Assembly: GCF_004359215.1 (NCBI RefSeq)
Contig: NC_090628.1
Coordinates: 1,755,194-1,765,555 of the forward strand
Direction of reading: 5' to 3'
From: Bremia lactucae
Taxonomy: Eukaryota > Oomycota > Peronosporomycetes > Peronosporales > Peronosporaceae
DNA: 10,362 nucleotides
Of this stretch, positions 1-7,620 are shown one piece after another (the stretch's first letter is position 1; each line of letters begins with the position of its first letter). The position numbers were made by a program, and so were the translations under genes. The notes below the pieces were generated by a model. That model did no database searches, was not told the origin of the DNA, and worked only from the letters and a program-made list of their open reading frames with translations.

Positions 1-446
1 AGTGGCAGGCATCTTTACGGATCGATGCTGCCAGCTGATCCTTGGCTCATATTTTCTGAGCCAAGGTAAACCTAGGATGACATCAAATTCGTAATATAAA
101 TCCAGTACGATGAAATCATCATCGTACTGTAAATGTTTAAACGTGTAGTGAAATTTCACTACGCAATTCATTACTGTTATTGATGCGCCTGTCGCTAGAC
201 GCACCGTCATTCTCGTTGGAAAGATGTCGCGCTTAACATATTCGAGCCTACGACCCTCTAGCGACTGGCGACGAATAAAGTTATTCGACGCCCCGCTGTT
301 CACGAGGGCTCTAAGTGACAAATCATTTGTCATTTTTAACTTCAAGGTGATGAAGGATATCTCATAACCAGGTGCGGAGACACATAATGATTGTGTGTCT
401 GGAGCAACTTTAGTCAAGAGATTTGCAAATTTTCGAGGTTGCTGGA
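1..446 (-). pseudogene. Ty3/gypsy retropepsin-like protease region (partial, catalytic Asp lost)
   Basis: This is the aspartic protease segment of a gag-pol polyprotein, which in an active element would cut the polyprotein inside the particle. Reading from about 480 towards 1, the frame (codon starts divisible by 3) is open to the window edge. It contains LRALVNSGASNNF near 315-277, matching the retropepsin active-site region, and about 80 residues on ILGLPWLRKYEP, matching the family's second conserved segment. The family motif is D-S/T-G-A; here the first residue is Asn (codon AAC, near 301-303), so the enzyme should be inactive. This frame differs from that of the zinc-knuckle region just upstream, so a frame break lies at about 445-490. 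The rest of pol would be left of the window. The domain call is strong; 'pseudogene' follows from the lost Asp and the broken upstream gag. Confidence 0.85.
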
Positions 447-590
447 TCAGTAGGGCGTTGCGCCCGTACTGACACACGATCCGCCTCGCTGTTGCGATTT
501 CGCAACAACGTCGATCCCGCGACCGTTGCCCTCTTTGGCATTCGGTCCATAATTACGTTTAGTAGCTCTCGGTACTGGGCGTGGGGCACT

Positions 591-632
591 ACACTCATGA
601 GCGTAGTGTCCTAACTTTTGACAGCGATTGCA
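591..632 (-). other. CCHC zinc knuckle of gag nucleocapsid
   Basis: The translation CNRCQKLGHYAHEC fits C-x2-C-x4-H-x4-C exactly. This is the RNA-binding knuckle found in the nucleocapsid part of retrotransposon gag. It lies one frame away (-1) from the capsid coding sequence just upstream; the change happens at the A6 run (645-650). A Ser/Arg/Gly-rich tail follows until a stop at 447-449. Confidence 0.93.
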
Positions 633-650
633 TTTCTGCAATCGTTTTTT
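625..650 (-). promoter_or_regulatory. candidate -1 frameshift site: A AAA AAC plus adjacent stem-loop
   Basis: On the minus strand, bases 650-644 read A AAA AAC, in the correct zero-frame phasing of a canonical -1 slippery heptamer. A -1 slip leads directly into the zinc-knuckle frame. Immediately after it, CGATTGC (644-638) can pair with GCAATCG (631-625) around a six-base loop. Spacing is essentially zero, shorter than the usual 5-9 nt. A simpler explanation is loss of one A from an ancestral A7 run, which would create the same heptamer. Function is therefore only a possibility. Confidence 0.3.
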
Positions 651-1627
651 GTTCGAAAGCGCGGTTTATCGCTTTCTACATAAGAGAGGTCCATAGGTTC
701 TGGACCTCCCAGTTCGTGTCGTCTTGGAGGACGATATGATGACGAACTAGCTTGAGCCTGTCTCAAGCTAAAGTCCTCCTGTTCCGCGACGGATATTGCT
801 TCTTCAAGCGTATCCAGTTCCAAGCGAAACAGGTGGGCCTTTACGGGACCATCCGTAAGACCTTGCATGAACACCGTAATCAACATGTGTTCATGAGCTG
901 GATTGTTCGTGATACAACTCGCTAAGAGTCGTATGTGCTGGGCATAAGCGTGAAAATCACGCTTGCCTTGCTTGAGTTTCAGAAGCTCTGATCGAGCTCT
1001 GAACTCAGCCCTAGGCGGTTCAAACGTATGTTTGAGCCGAGCTTTTAAAAGCCTCTAGCAACCCAAAGACATATGGGTCGCGCAACTTAAGGCCTAGTGT
1101 CCAAGTTTTGGCACGACCTGCCAAATTTGACTGAGCAAATGCAACTTGCATTTGCTCGTCGACGATGTGACGAGCCCTTATGGCATCGTCCAACTCGACA
1201 AACCATCTTTAAAAGGAGTCTTCTTTGACTACCCTATACTTATAGATGTCAATCTTTAAGGTTTCCGGACGGCGCGTGTGCGTCATCCCAGGTACAGGGG
1301 TCTGTACATGTTGTAACCTCAACAGTTCTGCCTGTTAAGAGCCTTGCTTAAACAGCAAGGCTACCTTCTCCTTCGCCTCGTCAAGTTCACGCTGTATGAA
1401 CTTGTCGATGGCTGAATGGAGAGCATCTCTGTCCAAACCGGACAACATGGCCAAGATGGCATCGCTTCGTACGGTCGAACTCATTCGTTCGACCGCACTC
1501 GTTTCTATGTCACTTAGAAAGAAGTAGCTATCACGCGAAACGTGATGCGTATTTCCATTATCATCAAACATGTCCATGTTAAATAATAGAACCGTGGTCC
1601 TTGGACGGACTACAAAGTGCTAACAGG

Positions 1628-2068
1628 TGTAACGGGGCATTGCCGACTTGTGCTGCTTCAGTACAAGTCCACTTCACACTGCTTCAGTGCGACTTGAGCC
1701 TCACGTCACTTCATGTACACTAGTACGTGCAGAGAAAGTCTTCACTTCAAAGCACTTGCTTTAAAGAGTGTTAATTAAAAACTGTTATAATATGATTACG
1801 TTCTTCTTGACAATCTACTTAATACTAACTTAATTATAAACTAATACAAAATATTTACTAAAAGTCTTGTCTGTCTTTCTCTATGCGCGCGTCCCGCGCT
1901 GACTAGACCGCGGAGAAAGTAGATATAATAGTCTATATCTACCAATGGATAAGCTTTTAGAATATTACCAAGTAAAGTAATATTTTCTAAATATTATCTC
2001 CCTTTTAGATAATATGTTAATTAACAACCTTTAAGTGTTAATTTCATGTAACGATACACCCCGTTACA
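1628..2068 (-). mobile_element. LTR-A: complete 5' LTR of the left Ty3/gypsy element (441 bp)
   Basis: In element orientation the LTR starts TGTAACGGGG (2068-2059) and ends CCCCGTTACA (1637-1628), a perfect 10-bp terminal inverted repeat with the standard TG...CA ends. No polypurine tract precedes its start at 2068, and gag begins 50 bp after its end, so it is the 5' LTR. The first ~340 bp align by eye with LTR-B at 6799-7141 (shared start TGTAACGGGGTGTATC, shared ATGAAATTAACACTTAAAGG, shared CATTGGTAGATAT). The tail carries a 10-bp direct repeat CTGCTTCAGT (1653-1662 and 1679-1688) and small hairpins (1645-1669, 1677-1689). No convincing tRNA primer-binding site was recognised after the LTR end. 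The target-site duplication cannot be checked because the other end is outside the window. Confidence 0.9.
1919..1942 (-). repeat. LTR-A internal hairpin, 9-bp arms
   Basis: GTAGATATA (1919-1927) and TATATCTAC (1934-1942) are perfect inverted arms around six bases. In element orientation the hairpin starts about 127 bases into the LTR. A matching hairpin with a different loop occurs at the equivalent place in LTR-B (6922-6945). The second arm contains a TATA-like stretch, so it may overlap the LTR promoter; that role is inferred. Confidence 0.6.
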
Positions 2069-2621
2069 GAAGCTGTATTCATTAACGGCAGCACTTGACA
2101 ATTTGGCCTTTTTAAAGTCATATTCATGATATATAATCGTCGTCGTGACATCCACTGATGGGCCTTAGTATTCACAGCAACGAGTGAAGATGACTACAGC
2201 TTGCGCATGCATAACAAATAGGATGCAGGCAGGTCGATAATCCAAAAGTCGATGTCAGAGTATAAGACTGGATATCTTTGCGTCGATTAATATAAAACTA
2301 TATACATTCACCATTATCCCAACAAAACCTGGTATAACATCTAAAAAGCATGACCCGACATAATGAATGGTTATAATTATACAGTCATTCCTCTGCTATA
2401 TTATAGCCTTGGTAGCAGGAAAATCCAATAAAGTCATCCTATAAAGTAGTGTGACTTTTAAAGAAGTGGAAACATTATAATTAGACTTGAATTTTGTTAA
2501 CATAGCAATAGCCCCTTGTTTATTGGGGGGGGGTCACAGCTGGGTTTTAAGGAGGATCAGCATGCTGATAGGTGAACTTAATTCTAAACAAGTTCATAAT
2601 AATCAACTATAAAAATCTGTA
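2069..2621. other. non-coding flank between LTR-A and the transposase relic
   Basis: No reading frame with recognisable protein similarity was found in these 553 bases. It holds A/T-rich sequence, a run of nine G at 2525-2533, a 14-bp perfect palindrome ATCAGCATGCTGAT at 2556-2569, and an imperfect palindrome around 2390-2405. Part of the right side probably belongs to the 5' non-coding end of the pogo-like element, but no reliable terminal inverted repeat could be fixed. Confidence 0.5.
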
Positions 2622-4062
2622 ATGTCTCAGGTCCGCTTCACCTACAATCACAAACGTGAAATCTGCCGAACGTAAGCGGCAGACCAAAAGATGAGCAAGA
2701 CCATGTTGGCTTCTTGGGCAGAGGCCCGGTCTAAGCTCCCTAATGAAATCATTCAGGTCACAACCAGCAACATCCTCAAAAGATGGCCAGTTTAAGGCTA
2801 TGGGTCTGACGGGGATTGTCCAACATCCTGTCGTGAAGGAAGCTGTTGCATTTTGAGTCCTTCAGTGCCAGAGTCGTGGAGTTGAACTGACTGGGGATCT
2901 TATCAAGATAAAAGCCAAAGCCTTTGCACAGGACTCTATGTTCCAGATAATGCAATTGAATTTTCTGCTGGCTGGCTGCACAAGTTCCAGCAGCGACAAT
3001 AGCTACGTTCTCTTCGTTTGCATGGTGAAAGTGGTTCTGCCGATAATGAAGCAATTGAAGTTGCTCTGTCTAATCTGCGGGCCAAAATCCCCAAGTACAG
3101 TCTCTGCGATGACTTCAACAGGGATGAAACGGGTAAGAAATTTTTATTGTGTTCCTTTTGGAGTGATACATAGCTGAAAAATTCAACCACTTCCCAGCCC
3201 TCTTTTATAGTATGTCTTCAGAATAACAATCTCGCAACAGCAAATTGAGGGCCCTCTTCACTCTCGCCTTAACAGCAAGGCGGTCGGATCAAAGCAGCTT
3301 CTGCCCCTTTTCATCGGGCAGGCTAGGAAACCGCGTGCATTATAAAAAAGACTGGTGCTGACTGGGATTCTACTATCGGAACAACAAAAGGCCTGGATGA
3401 CCGGTGTGTTTCCTCAGGAATGGTTGCTGAGGCTTGAAACTGACATAAGGTTGTTCTGATTCCTGCAAAACTCAGAAAACCTTTGATTTGTGCTCTTATC
3501 AACTGTTGCCTTATATAGAGAGAAGCGCATGACCCTTCTCCTGCTTGACAATGCTCCCTTTAGGACCTTCAACTTATTCACGTCAGTGTTCTCCTCCTTC
3601 CTCCTAATCCAACATCCAGCCCATGGATGCTGGTATCATCTAAATATTCAAGCGCCATTATCACCGCCAATACCTTCAAAATGCCCTAGACCGTGATGAG
3701 CGTGGAAAATTTGAGTTGTACAAGGTCTACCAGCTCACATCAATGCGTTGGTCAATGGCAGCCTAGGATGAGATCCAAGTCAAATAACTACCAACTGTCT
3801 CCACCATACTGGTCTGTTCACCCAGGGAAGACAACAGGAAGTGCCACAAACAGCTATGGAAGATCTGGATGGGCAAGCTGTAGGACAAGAACTTCAAGCT
3901 GCTATTATCAGCTCCCACTGCGCAATCCCATGTCGTTAGAATACGTACTCAATCTCAATGACGAGGATGAGGCAGCTCACCCTAAAATTGGCTGGTGATG
4001 AGATCCTGGCATCTGTGCAGCATGATGAGAAGGATAAGGAGGTGCCAGAGAAGAGAAAATAA
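2622..4062 (+). pseudogene. pogo/Tigger-like (Tc1-mariner superfamily) DDE transposase relic
   Basis: This is the remains of a CENP-B/pogo-type transposase, which in intact form binds the element ends and performs cut-and-paste transposition in the nucleus. Recognisable pieces in order across frames: RFTYNHKREIC (N-terminal HTH, from the ATG at 2622), TGDLIKIKAKAFAQ and IEFSAGWLHKFQQR (CENP-B type second HTH), DETG with the first catalytic Asp at 3123-3125, LLPLFIGQARKPR, KAWMTGVFPQEWL, LLLLDNAPF with the second Asp at 3547-3549, QPMDAGII with the third Asp at 3626-3628, then LYKVYQLTSMRWSMAA and a charged C-terminus ending at TAA 4060-4062. Stops at 2673-2675 and 2793-2795, and several frame changes (near 2795, 2930, 3140-3240, 3340, 3700), make it non-functional. 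The ordered family motifs make the identity secure although no single frame is long. Confidence 0.85.
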
Positions 4063-4818
4063 CCATATTTTCAAAGGCAGAAAAGCACTAGGAGATATGT
4101 ATTTTTCGTATTTGCATGACATTACCAAAAGGTTCAAATCCTATTAAAGAAGTTTTATATTTCGGTCGAATAGCTAAGTCAGGTTTAAGCATTTTGCAAG
4201 CTACTGTAAAGGCACCACAATGCTCTTACAGTAGCTTGCAGAATGCAACACGATCTCCTCCATAGTAGTCTGTGCAAAGCACCCTTGATTCCAAAATTTA
4301 TAATGATTATGCCCAATTCCTCCCACCATTTTCTATTTTTTTCACATTCCTCGCCATTTTCAGATAAAACTCTACCTCTGTTACTATTATTTTCATTGAA
4401 ATCTATTAAGTATTAGATCTAAAGTATCCCAATAGGATCGATGACGAGTGAGTAAATTCATAAAGTTACCGATGTTATTAAGTTGCGGGAATAAGATTGA
4501 TGTTGTAGAAAATCATTACTTCAGAAATATATTTATTCTTAATCCACTATGGCGGATCATACTGTTTTGACAACAAAGATTGCAAATCCTTATTATATAC
4601 AAGTGCTTTGAGGTTCAATCATGTCGACTCATTTAAATGCCTTACAGCGCGCAATGACGTACTGCAACAATGCAATTACGTTTTGTGATGGGAAGACGGT
4701 CCTTATAAAACTTGTGTCTTTATATCGTGTTAAATAGAATGGTGAAGAGTGCTTTTTTTCCAAATTGCTCTTATATCGGAGAAATTCTACGCTATTTCAA
4801 GTGTGATCAAGCCTGTAT
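4063..4818. other. intergenic region and presumed PIG-V upstream region
   Basis: Apart from the foldback at 4189-4246, no gene is seen. The sequence is A/T-rich. The last ~150 bases before the ATG at 4819 should hold the promoter and 5' UTR. A TATAAA-like string at 4704-4709 is the only core-promoter candidate noticed, and it is weak because it could easily occur by chance here. Confidence 0.5.
4189..4246. repeat. foldback with two 21-nt arms (20 of 21 paired)
   Basis: Arm 4189-4209 begins GCATTTTGCAAGCTAC; arm 4226-4246 is its reverse complement with one mismatch; the spacer is 16 bases. RNA from either strand would form a long stable hairpin. It lies about 130 bases after the transposase relic. 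It could be a piece of a foldback element or MITE, the inner end of the pogo-like element, or a small-RNA precursor. Only the inverted repeat itself is seen. Confidence 0.75.
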
Positions 4819-6175
4819 ATGGAGCGCCGTGTTGCTGCTTTTGCGGCTGTTTCAAGAGCATCTGTGACGCTGCTGGCAGTATCGACGTCCGCCATCGTAA
4901 CGCCGTACGACACGTCTTCGCACTTACAGAGCGATTTTGTCCTCGCACCATTCAGTAATTGGGATGGTGTCTTCTTCTCGCACATTGCTCTGCACGGATA
5001 CGACTTCGAGCACTTTCACGCCTTCTTTCCACTTTATCCGCTGCTGGTGCGGTGGTTAGCTCGTTTCATTCCTATGGAGGATTCAACTGCCATTCTTACA
5101 AGTGGTTGGTTAATTAGCAACGCGAGTTTTGTGCTGGCGGCGCTGTTTCTATACCGTCTAGGCTGTGTTGTCCTCGGGGACAAAGATACCGCACTACGAG
5201 CAGCCTATCTTTTTTGCGTCGCACCTTCAAGCATCTTCATGTCGGCCCTTTACTCAGAGAGTCTGATGTGTCTGCTAAGCTTCAGCGGTATGTATTTTCT
5301 CGCCAGACACGCGCAAGCGACGAGGACAAGTCGATCGTTTCTGGATTTGACGCTCTGTGCTCTGCTCTTTGGTGCGGCTTCCGCGACGCGATCAAACGGA
5401 GTTTTATTATCATGTGCGTCTACTGCAATGAATGGCTACAATATTCATCACGATATATATGATGCTCTTGTTGGCAGTGTTTATTGCATGGCATCGCGTA
5501 AAAAATTCGCCATCACCGAAAGCTCTTTTCATTTTCGTGGGATTTTGGTTCCGTACGGCCCTTCTTGGCTTACTAGCAACTGCGCCCCAATTGATTTACT
5601 TTATCACCTCAATGGTGTCATACTGCCCGTCACTTGCTCAGCGCTTCGGGATAAAAGAATCTAAAAGTGAGATGGCTGACCGTAGTTGGTGTGCTGGTGC
5701 GGCAACCAACTGGACAGCTATGTACACATTCATTCAGAGCGAGTACTGGAATGTGGGGCTTTTCCAGTATTACGAGCTCAAGCAGCTGCCTAATTTTATT
5801 CTTGCTGCACCGGTTATTATACTCAGTCTTCACGCTCTGTACGGCTTCTTCAGGGGAGGTGTGGTACCAAATAGAGTATTGCAGCGCGAAAATGCACTGG
5901 GCGGCTGGAAACGCGATGCTCTTTCTCTTTATTATGTGCACTGGCTATTCTTATTGGTTAATGCTCTGCTCGTTGTACACATTCAGGTGACAACGAGATT
6001 ATTGTGCGCGTGCCCTCCACTGTTTTGGCACCCTGCCGCGCTGATGTCTGAATGTAACGCCAAGATTAAAACGTCTTCAATCCTGACAAGCTACGGCCGA
6101 CTGGTCGTGGGCTACTTTCTGCTTTACACTGTTGTGGGCAGCGTTCTATTTTCATCGTTTTATCCGTGGACGTGA
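4819..6175 (+). CDS. PIGV: GPI mannosyltransferase 2 (PIG-V / GPI18 family), two exons
   Basis: This is predicted to add the second mannose (alpha-1,6) to the GPI-anchor precursor on the luminal side of the ER, using dolichol-phosphate-mannose. Exon 1 (4819-5413) gives an N-terminal membrane segment, then the family signature FSNWDGVFFSHIALHGYDF followed by FHAFFPLYPLLVR (residues about 48-76), several hydrophobic helices, and ATRSNGVLLS near residue 190. Exon 2 (5478-6175) gives more helices, SWC...YTFIQSEYWNVGLF, YYELKQLPNFILAAP, HIQVTTRLLCACPP and a C-terminal SFYPWT. The spliced length is 430 residues, compared with 493 for human PIGV. The start is the first ATG before the N-terminal hydrophobic helix. 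Without splicing, frame 1 leaves the family pattern after residue ~198 and stops at 5664. The family call is very strong. Whether the join is an intron or a frame break is less certain. Confidence 0.93.
5414..5477 (+). other. predicted 64-nt intron in the PIG-V gene
   Basis: The donor is GTGCGT (5414-5419), the acceptor TTGGCAG ends at 5477, and a pyrimidine-leaning CTCTTGTT lies before it. A loose branch-point match TTCAT (5444-5448) is ~30 nt upstream of the AG. Removal joins exon 1 (phase 1, ending in T at 5413) to TG at 5478, giving Leu, and moves the reading from frame 1 to frame 2, where the conserved C-terminal motifs lie. The alternative is a single +1 frame break between about 5431 and 5460, which would keep a hydrophobic IFITIYMMLLLAV stretch. 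Confidence 0.6.
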
Positions 6176-6298
6176 GCTCAAGCTCCTTGCAAAACACGGC
6201 AAAGAAACGCTACAAATTGCTGCCCATTTTAACATCTCGGTGTACGTCAGCGCTCAGTGAGTCCAACTTTTTACCTGTGTTATATTTACGTATGTTTA

Positions 6299-6323
6299 AT
6301 TAGTCCTACTACCGACTAATAAA
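6299..6323 (+). terminator. hairpin plus AATAAA downstream of PIG-V (possible polyadenylation signal)
   Basis: ATTAGTC (6299-6305) and GACTAAT (6314-6320) pair perfectly, and AATAAA (6318-6323) overlaps the right arm, about 145 bases after the PIG-V stop. The position suits a polyadenylation signal. The match is short and could be chance. Confidence 0.35.
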
Positions 6324-6781
6324 AGTAGCTTAACGCGGCTAAAGTTAAAATTAGTAACATTACTTGTTAACTAGATAAGGAGTGTAAAAACAAAGTAGCG
6401 CCGCTCATGATTAAAACACAAAACTTTATGTGTGCGGCTTGAAATATATCTTGCACTCAATGAACCTTATACGAAAATTGAATCGTCAATTTCAAGAACG
6501 GAAAGTTAATAGCTTCCAAGAAAATATAATTAAATATCAAGTTGTGTCAGAGGACGGTCTGCTGATCTTTCAATGAATGGCACATAAATATTCTGTACCG
6601 CAGATAAGAAATAGTTTGCAACACTCAAACAACGGAAGATGACCATGTCTTATTGACTGTCTAATTCCTTAGACGATTCTTATATGACGAAGCCACCTCC
6701 CGCTTGGGAAGTGAAGCAAATTCGCAAACTTGGGAACAGCCCTTTCTTCTTGGTCCGCTTTCTCAGCTTCACGCAGAAGCC
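6324..6781. other. gene flank grading into truncated plus-strand retroelement 3' end
   Basis: No gene is recognised here. The last ~120 bases (about 6670-6781) are less A/T-rich, and one plus-strand frame is open up to the LTR (ending AEAVEGATF). A polypurine tract and an LTR follow directly, so this is probably the internal 3' end of the element that owns LTR-B. Its left limit cannot be fixed, but no more than ~600 bp of it can remain before PIG-V. Confidence 0.4.
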
Positions 6782-6791
6782 GTGGAGGGGG
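6782..6791 (+). promoter_or_regulatory. polypurine tract of the LTR-B element
   Basis: GTGGAGGGGG ends eight bases before the LTR start at 6799. A polypurine tract primes plus-strand DNA synthesis just upstream of a 3' LTR. It therefore marks LTR-B as the 3' LTR of an element lying to its left, now almost completely deleted. Confidence 0.65.
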
Positions 6792-6798
6792 CTACTTT

Positions 6799-7141
6799 TG
6801 TAACGGGGTGTATCAATTCATGAAATTAACACTTAAAGGTTGTTAAATAATATATTATCTAAAAGGCAGATGAAGTTTCGGGAATATTACTTCCAATAAC
6901 ATTTGAAAAGCTTATTCATTGGTAGATATCGGGCTTTATATCTACTTGATACGCGGTCCAGTCAGCACTGGACGCGCAAAGAGAGATAAAGATAGACTTT
7001 ACTACATGTTTTGTATTAGTATATATTAAGATAGTAGAAAGTAGATTGAAACCGAAGAGCTGAACTATATTAAATACAGTCTACTCAAAACTCTTCAAAG
7101 CACCCCACTTCAAAGAGAGTCTTCCTCTAGGCGGGCACGTC
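6799..7141 (+). mobile_element. LTR-B: truncated plus-strand LTR, related to LTR-A
   Basis: It starts TGTAACGGGGTGTATC like LTR-A and follows it by eye with scattered differences, through ATGAAATTAACACTTAAAGG, CATTGGTAGATAT, the GTAGATAT/ATATCTAC hairpin (6922-6929 and 6938-6945), TTTTGTATTAG, GTAGATTG and the CTCTT-AAAGCA segment, up to about GCACGT at 7141. Beyond that the similarity stops, and the expected CCCCGTTACA end is missing. The remaining ~100 bp were lost where LTR-C abuts. The orientation is opposite to LTR-A. Confidence 0.8.
6922..6945 (+). repeat. LTR-B internal hairpin, 8-bp arms, matches the LTR-A hairpin
   Basis: GTAGATAT (6922-6929) and ATATCTAC (6938-6945) form a perfect stem around eight bases, about 124 bases into the LTR. 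The arms are kept relative to LTR-A while the loop differs completely. Confidence 0.6.
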
Positions 7142-7619
7142 TTAATGCGGCCACTTTCTACTTAGACACACACTTCAGCACAGCGAGGAAGCGGTTAGAC
7201 CGTCTTCTCTTGCGTGCAGTGGGGTAGTTGTGGTGGACGCGACCTCACCCAACGAACTAAGTACTCTAGTAAAGTGTCGTCGCGGGAGCGGTAATCCGGC
7301 TCCTCGTGCGCGCTTACGTTCTAGGAAGTAGTTTTCACACTGATTTGTATTTAATCGTATTAAATATAGATACCTATTTCTACCAATCAAAATGTCATCT
7401 CTGTAGACAACATTAATATGTATTGCGAGCGTATCTTTCTAGATACGTCATCACGGATGACGCTATGTGAATGCACCTATGTGCATCACATACACAAATG
7501 TGAATAACACCCGAGTGGTGGGTTTGATTACTTTATTTCAGTAAATAACCATCCCGTTAAGTAAACCAAGTGTACTTAACGGGGATTGTGTAACATTAGG
7601 GCAACTTTAGCCCGTTACA
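7142..7619 (-). mobile_element. LTR-C: 3' LTR of the right-hand chromodomain Ty3/gypsy element
   Basis: On the minus strand it starts TGTAACGGGC (7619-7610), directly after a polypurine tract, so it is the 3' LTR of the minus-strand element whose integrase and chromodomain lie at higher coordinates. It shares the 5' TGTAACGGG core and an ATTGGTAGA-ATA motif with LTR-A and LTR-B, but is otherwise a different LTR family. Its 3' end is not fixed: no TGTAACGGG-like terminal repeat is seen on the plus strand near 7142, so this end is probably truncated or recombined. An open minus-strand frame at 7175-7390 has no recognisable product. Confidence 0.7.
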
Positions 7620-7620
7620 C
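7431..7620. repeat. cluster of five hairpins in the first part of LTR-C
   Basis: Inverted repeats seen: GTATCT/AGATAC (7431-7446); CGTCATC/GATGACG (7446-7462); TATGTGA-TGCAC/GTGCA-TCACATA with one bulged A (7464-7492); CCCGTTAAGTA/TACTTAACGGG with a nine-base loop (7553-7583); GTGTAAC..GGGC/GCCC.GTTACAC with a four-base bulge (7588-7620), which includes the LTR terminus. Such density is unlikely to be chance, but its role is unknown. Confidence 0.7.

Larger units (their letters stand above)
447..1577 (-). pseudogene. Ty3/gypsy gag polyprotein, degenerate (capsid plus nucleocapsid)
   Basis: This encodes the structural protein of a retrotransposon particle. The start at 1577 (MDMFDD) lies only 50 bp after the LTR end at 1628. 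In order: an acidic N-terminus with a helical RELDEAKEKVALL stretch; a Retrotrans_gag (PF03732-like) capsid from about 1260 to 800, with RWFVELDDAI, NLAGRAKTWTLGLKLRDPY, FEPPRAEFRARSELLKLKQG and FHAYAQHIRLLA; a linker with PEPMDLSYVE; then a CCHC zinc knuckle. Damage: in-frame TAA stops at 1335-1337 and 1209-1211, a one-base frame break in an A-rich run near 1042-1049, a further frame change at the A6 run 645-650, and another before the protease. The family assignment is firm. The nonsense codons, which are not homopolymer indels, indicate true decay rather than only sequencing error. Confidence 0.9.

Noticed and set aside
1600..1627. tRNA primer-binding site after LTR-A
   Set aside because: The sequence after the LTR end does not contain a clear TGG-starting match to a tRNA 3' end.
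2382..2408. Possible 5' terminal inverted repeat of the pogo element, starting CAGTCATTCCTCTGC after TA
   Set aside because: The best partner on the right (near 4546-4565) matches only weakly and is not followed by TA, so the ends are not supported.
2525..2533. Run of nine G as a possible G-quadruplex or polypurine tract
   Set aside because: It is a single run with no neighbouring G-tracts and no LTR start after it.
2776..3190. Two overlapping minus-strand open frames
   Set aside because: They are antisense to the transposase relic, whose plus-strand motifs explain the DNA.
4704..4709. TATAAA-like string upstream of PIG-V
   Set aside because: It is 110 bp before the ATG in A/T-rich DNA; oomycete core promoters often lack TATA, and no initiator match was found.
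4819..5664. Single-exon 281-residue reading of the PIG-V start frame
   Set aside because: After residue ~198 the frame loses all family motifs, which continue in another frame from 5478; the tail is a shadow.
5630..5941. Minus-strand open frame of 103 codons
   Set aside because: It is antisense to PIG-V exon 2 and shows no recognisable motif.
7175..7390. Minus-strand 71-codon open frame inside LTR-C
   Set aside because: It lies wholly within an LTR, has no motif, and contains an Arg-rich, low-information sequence.
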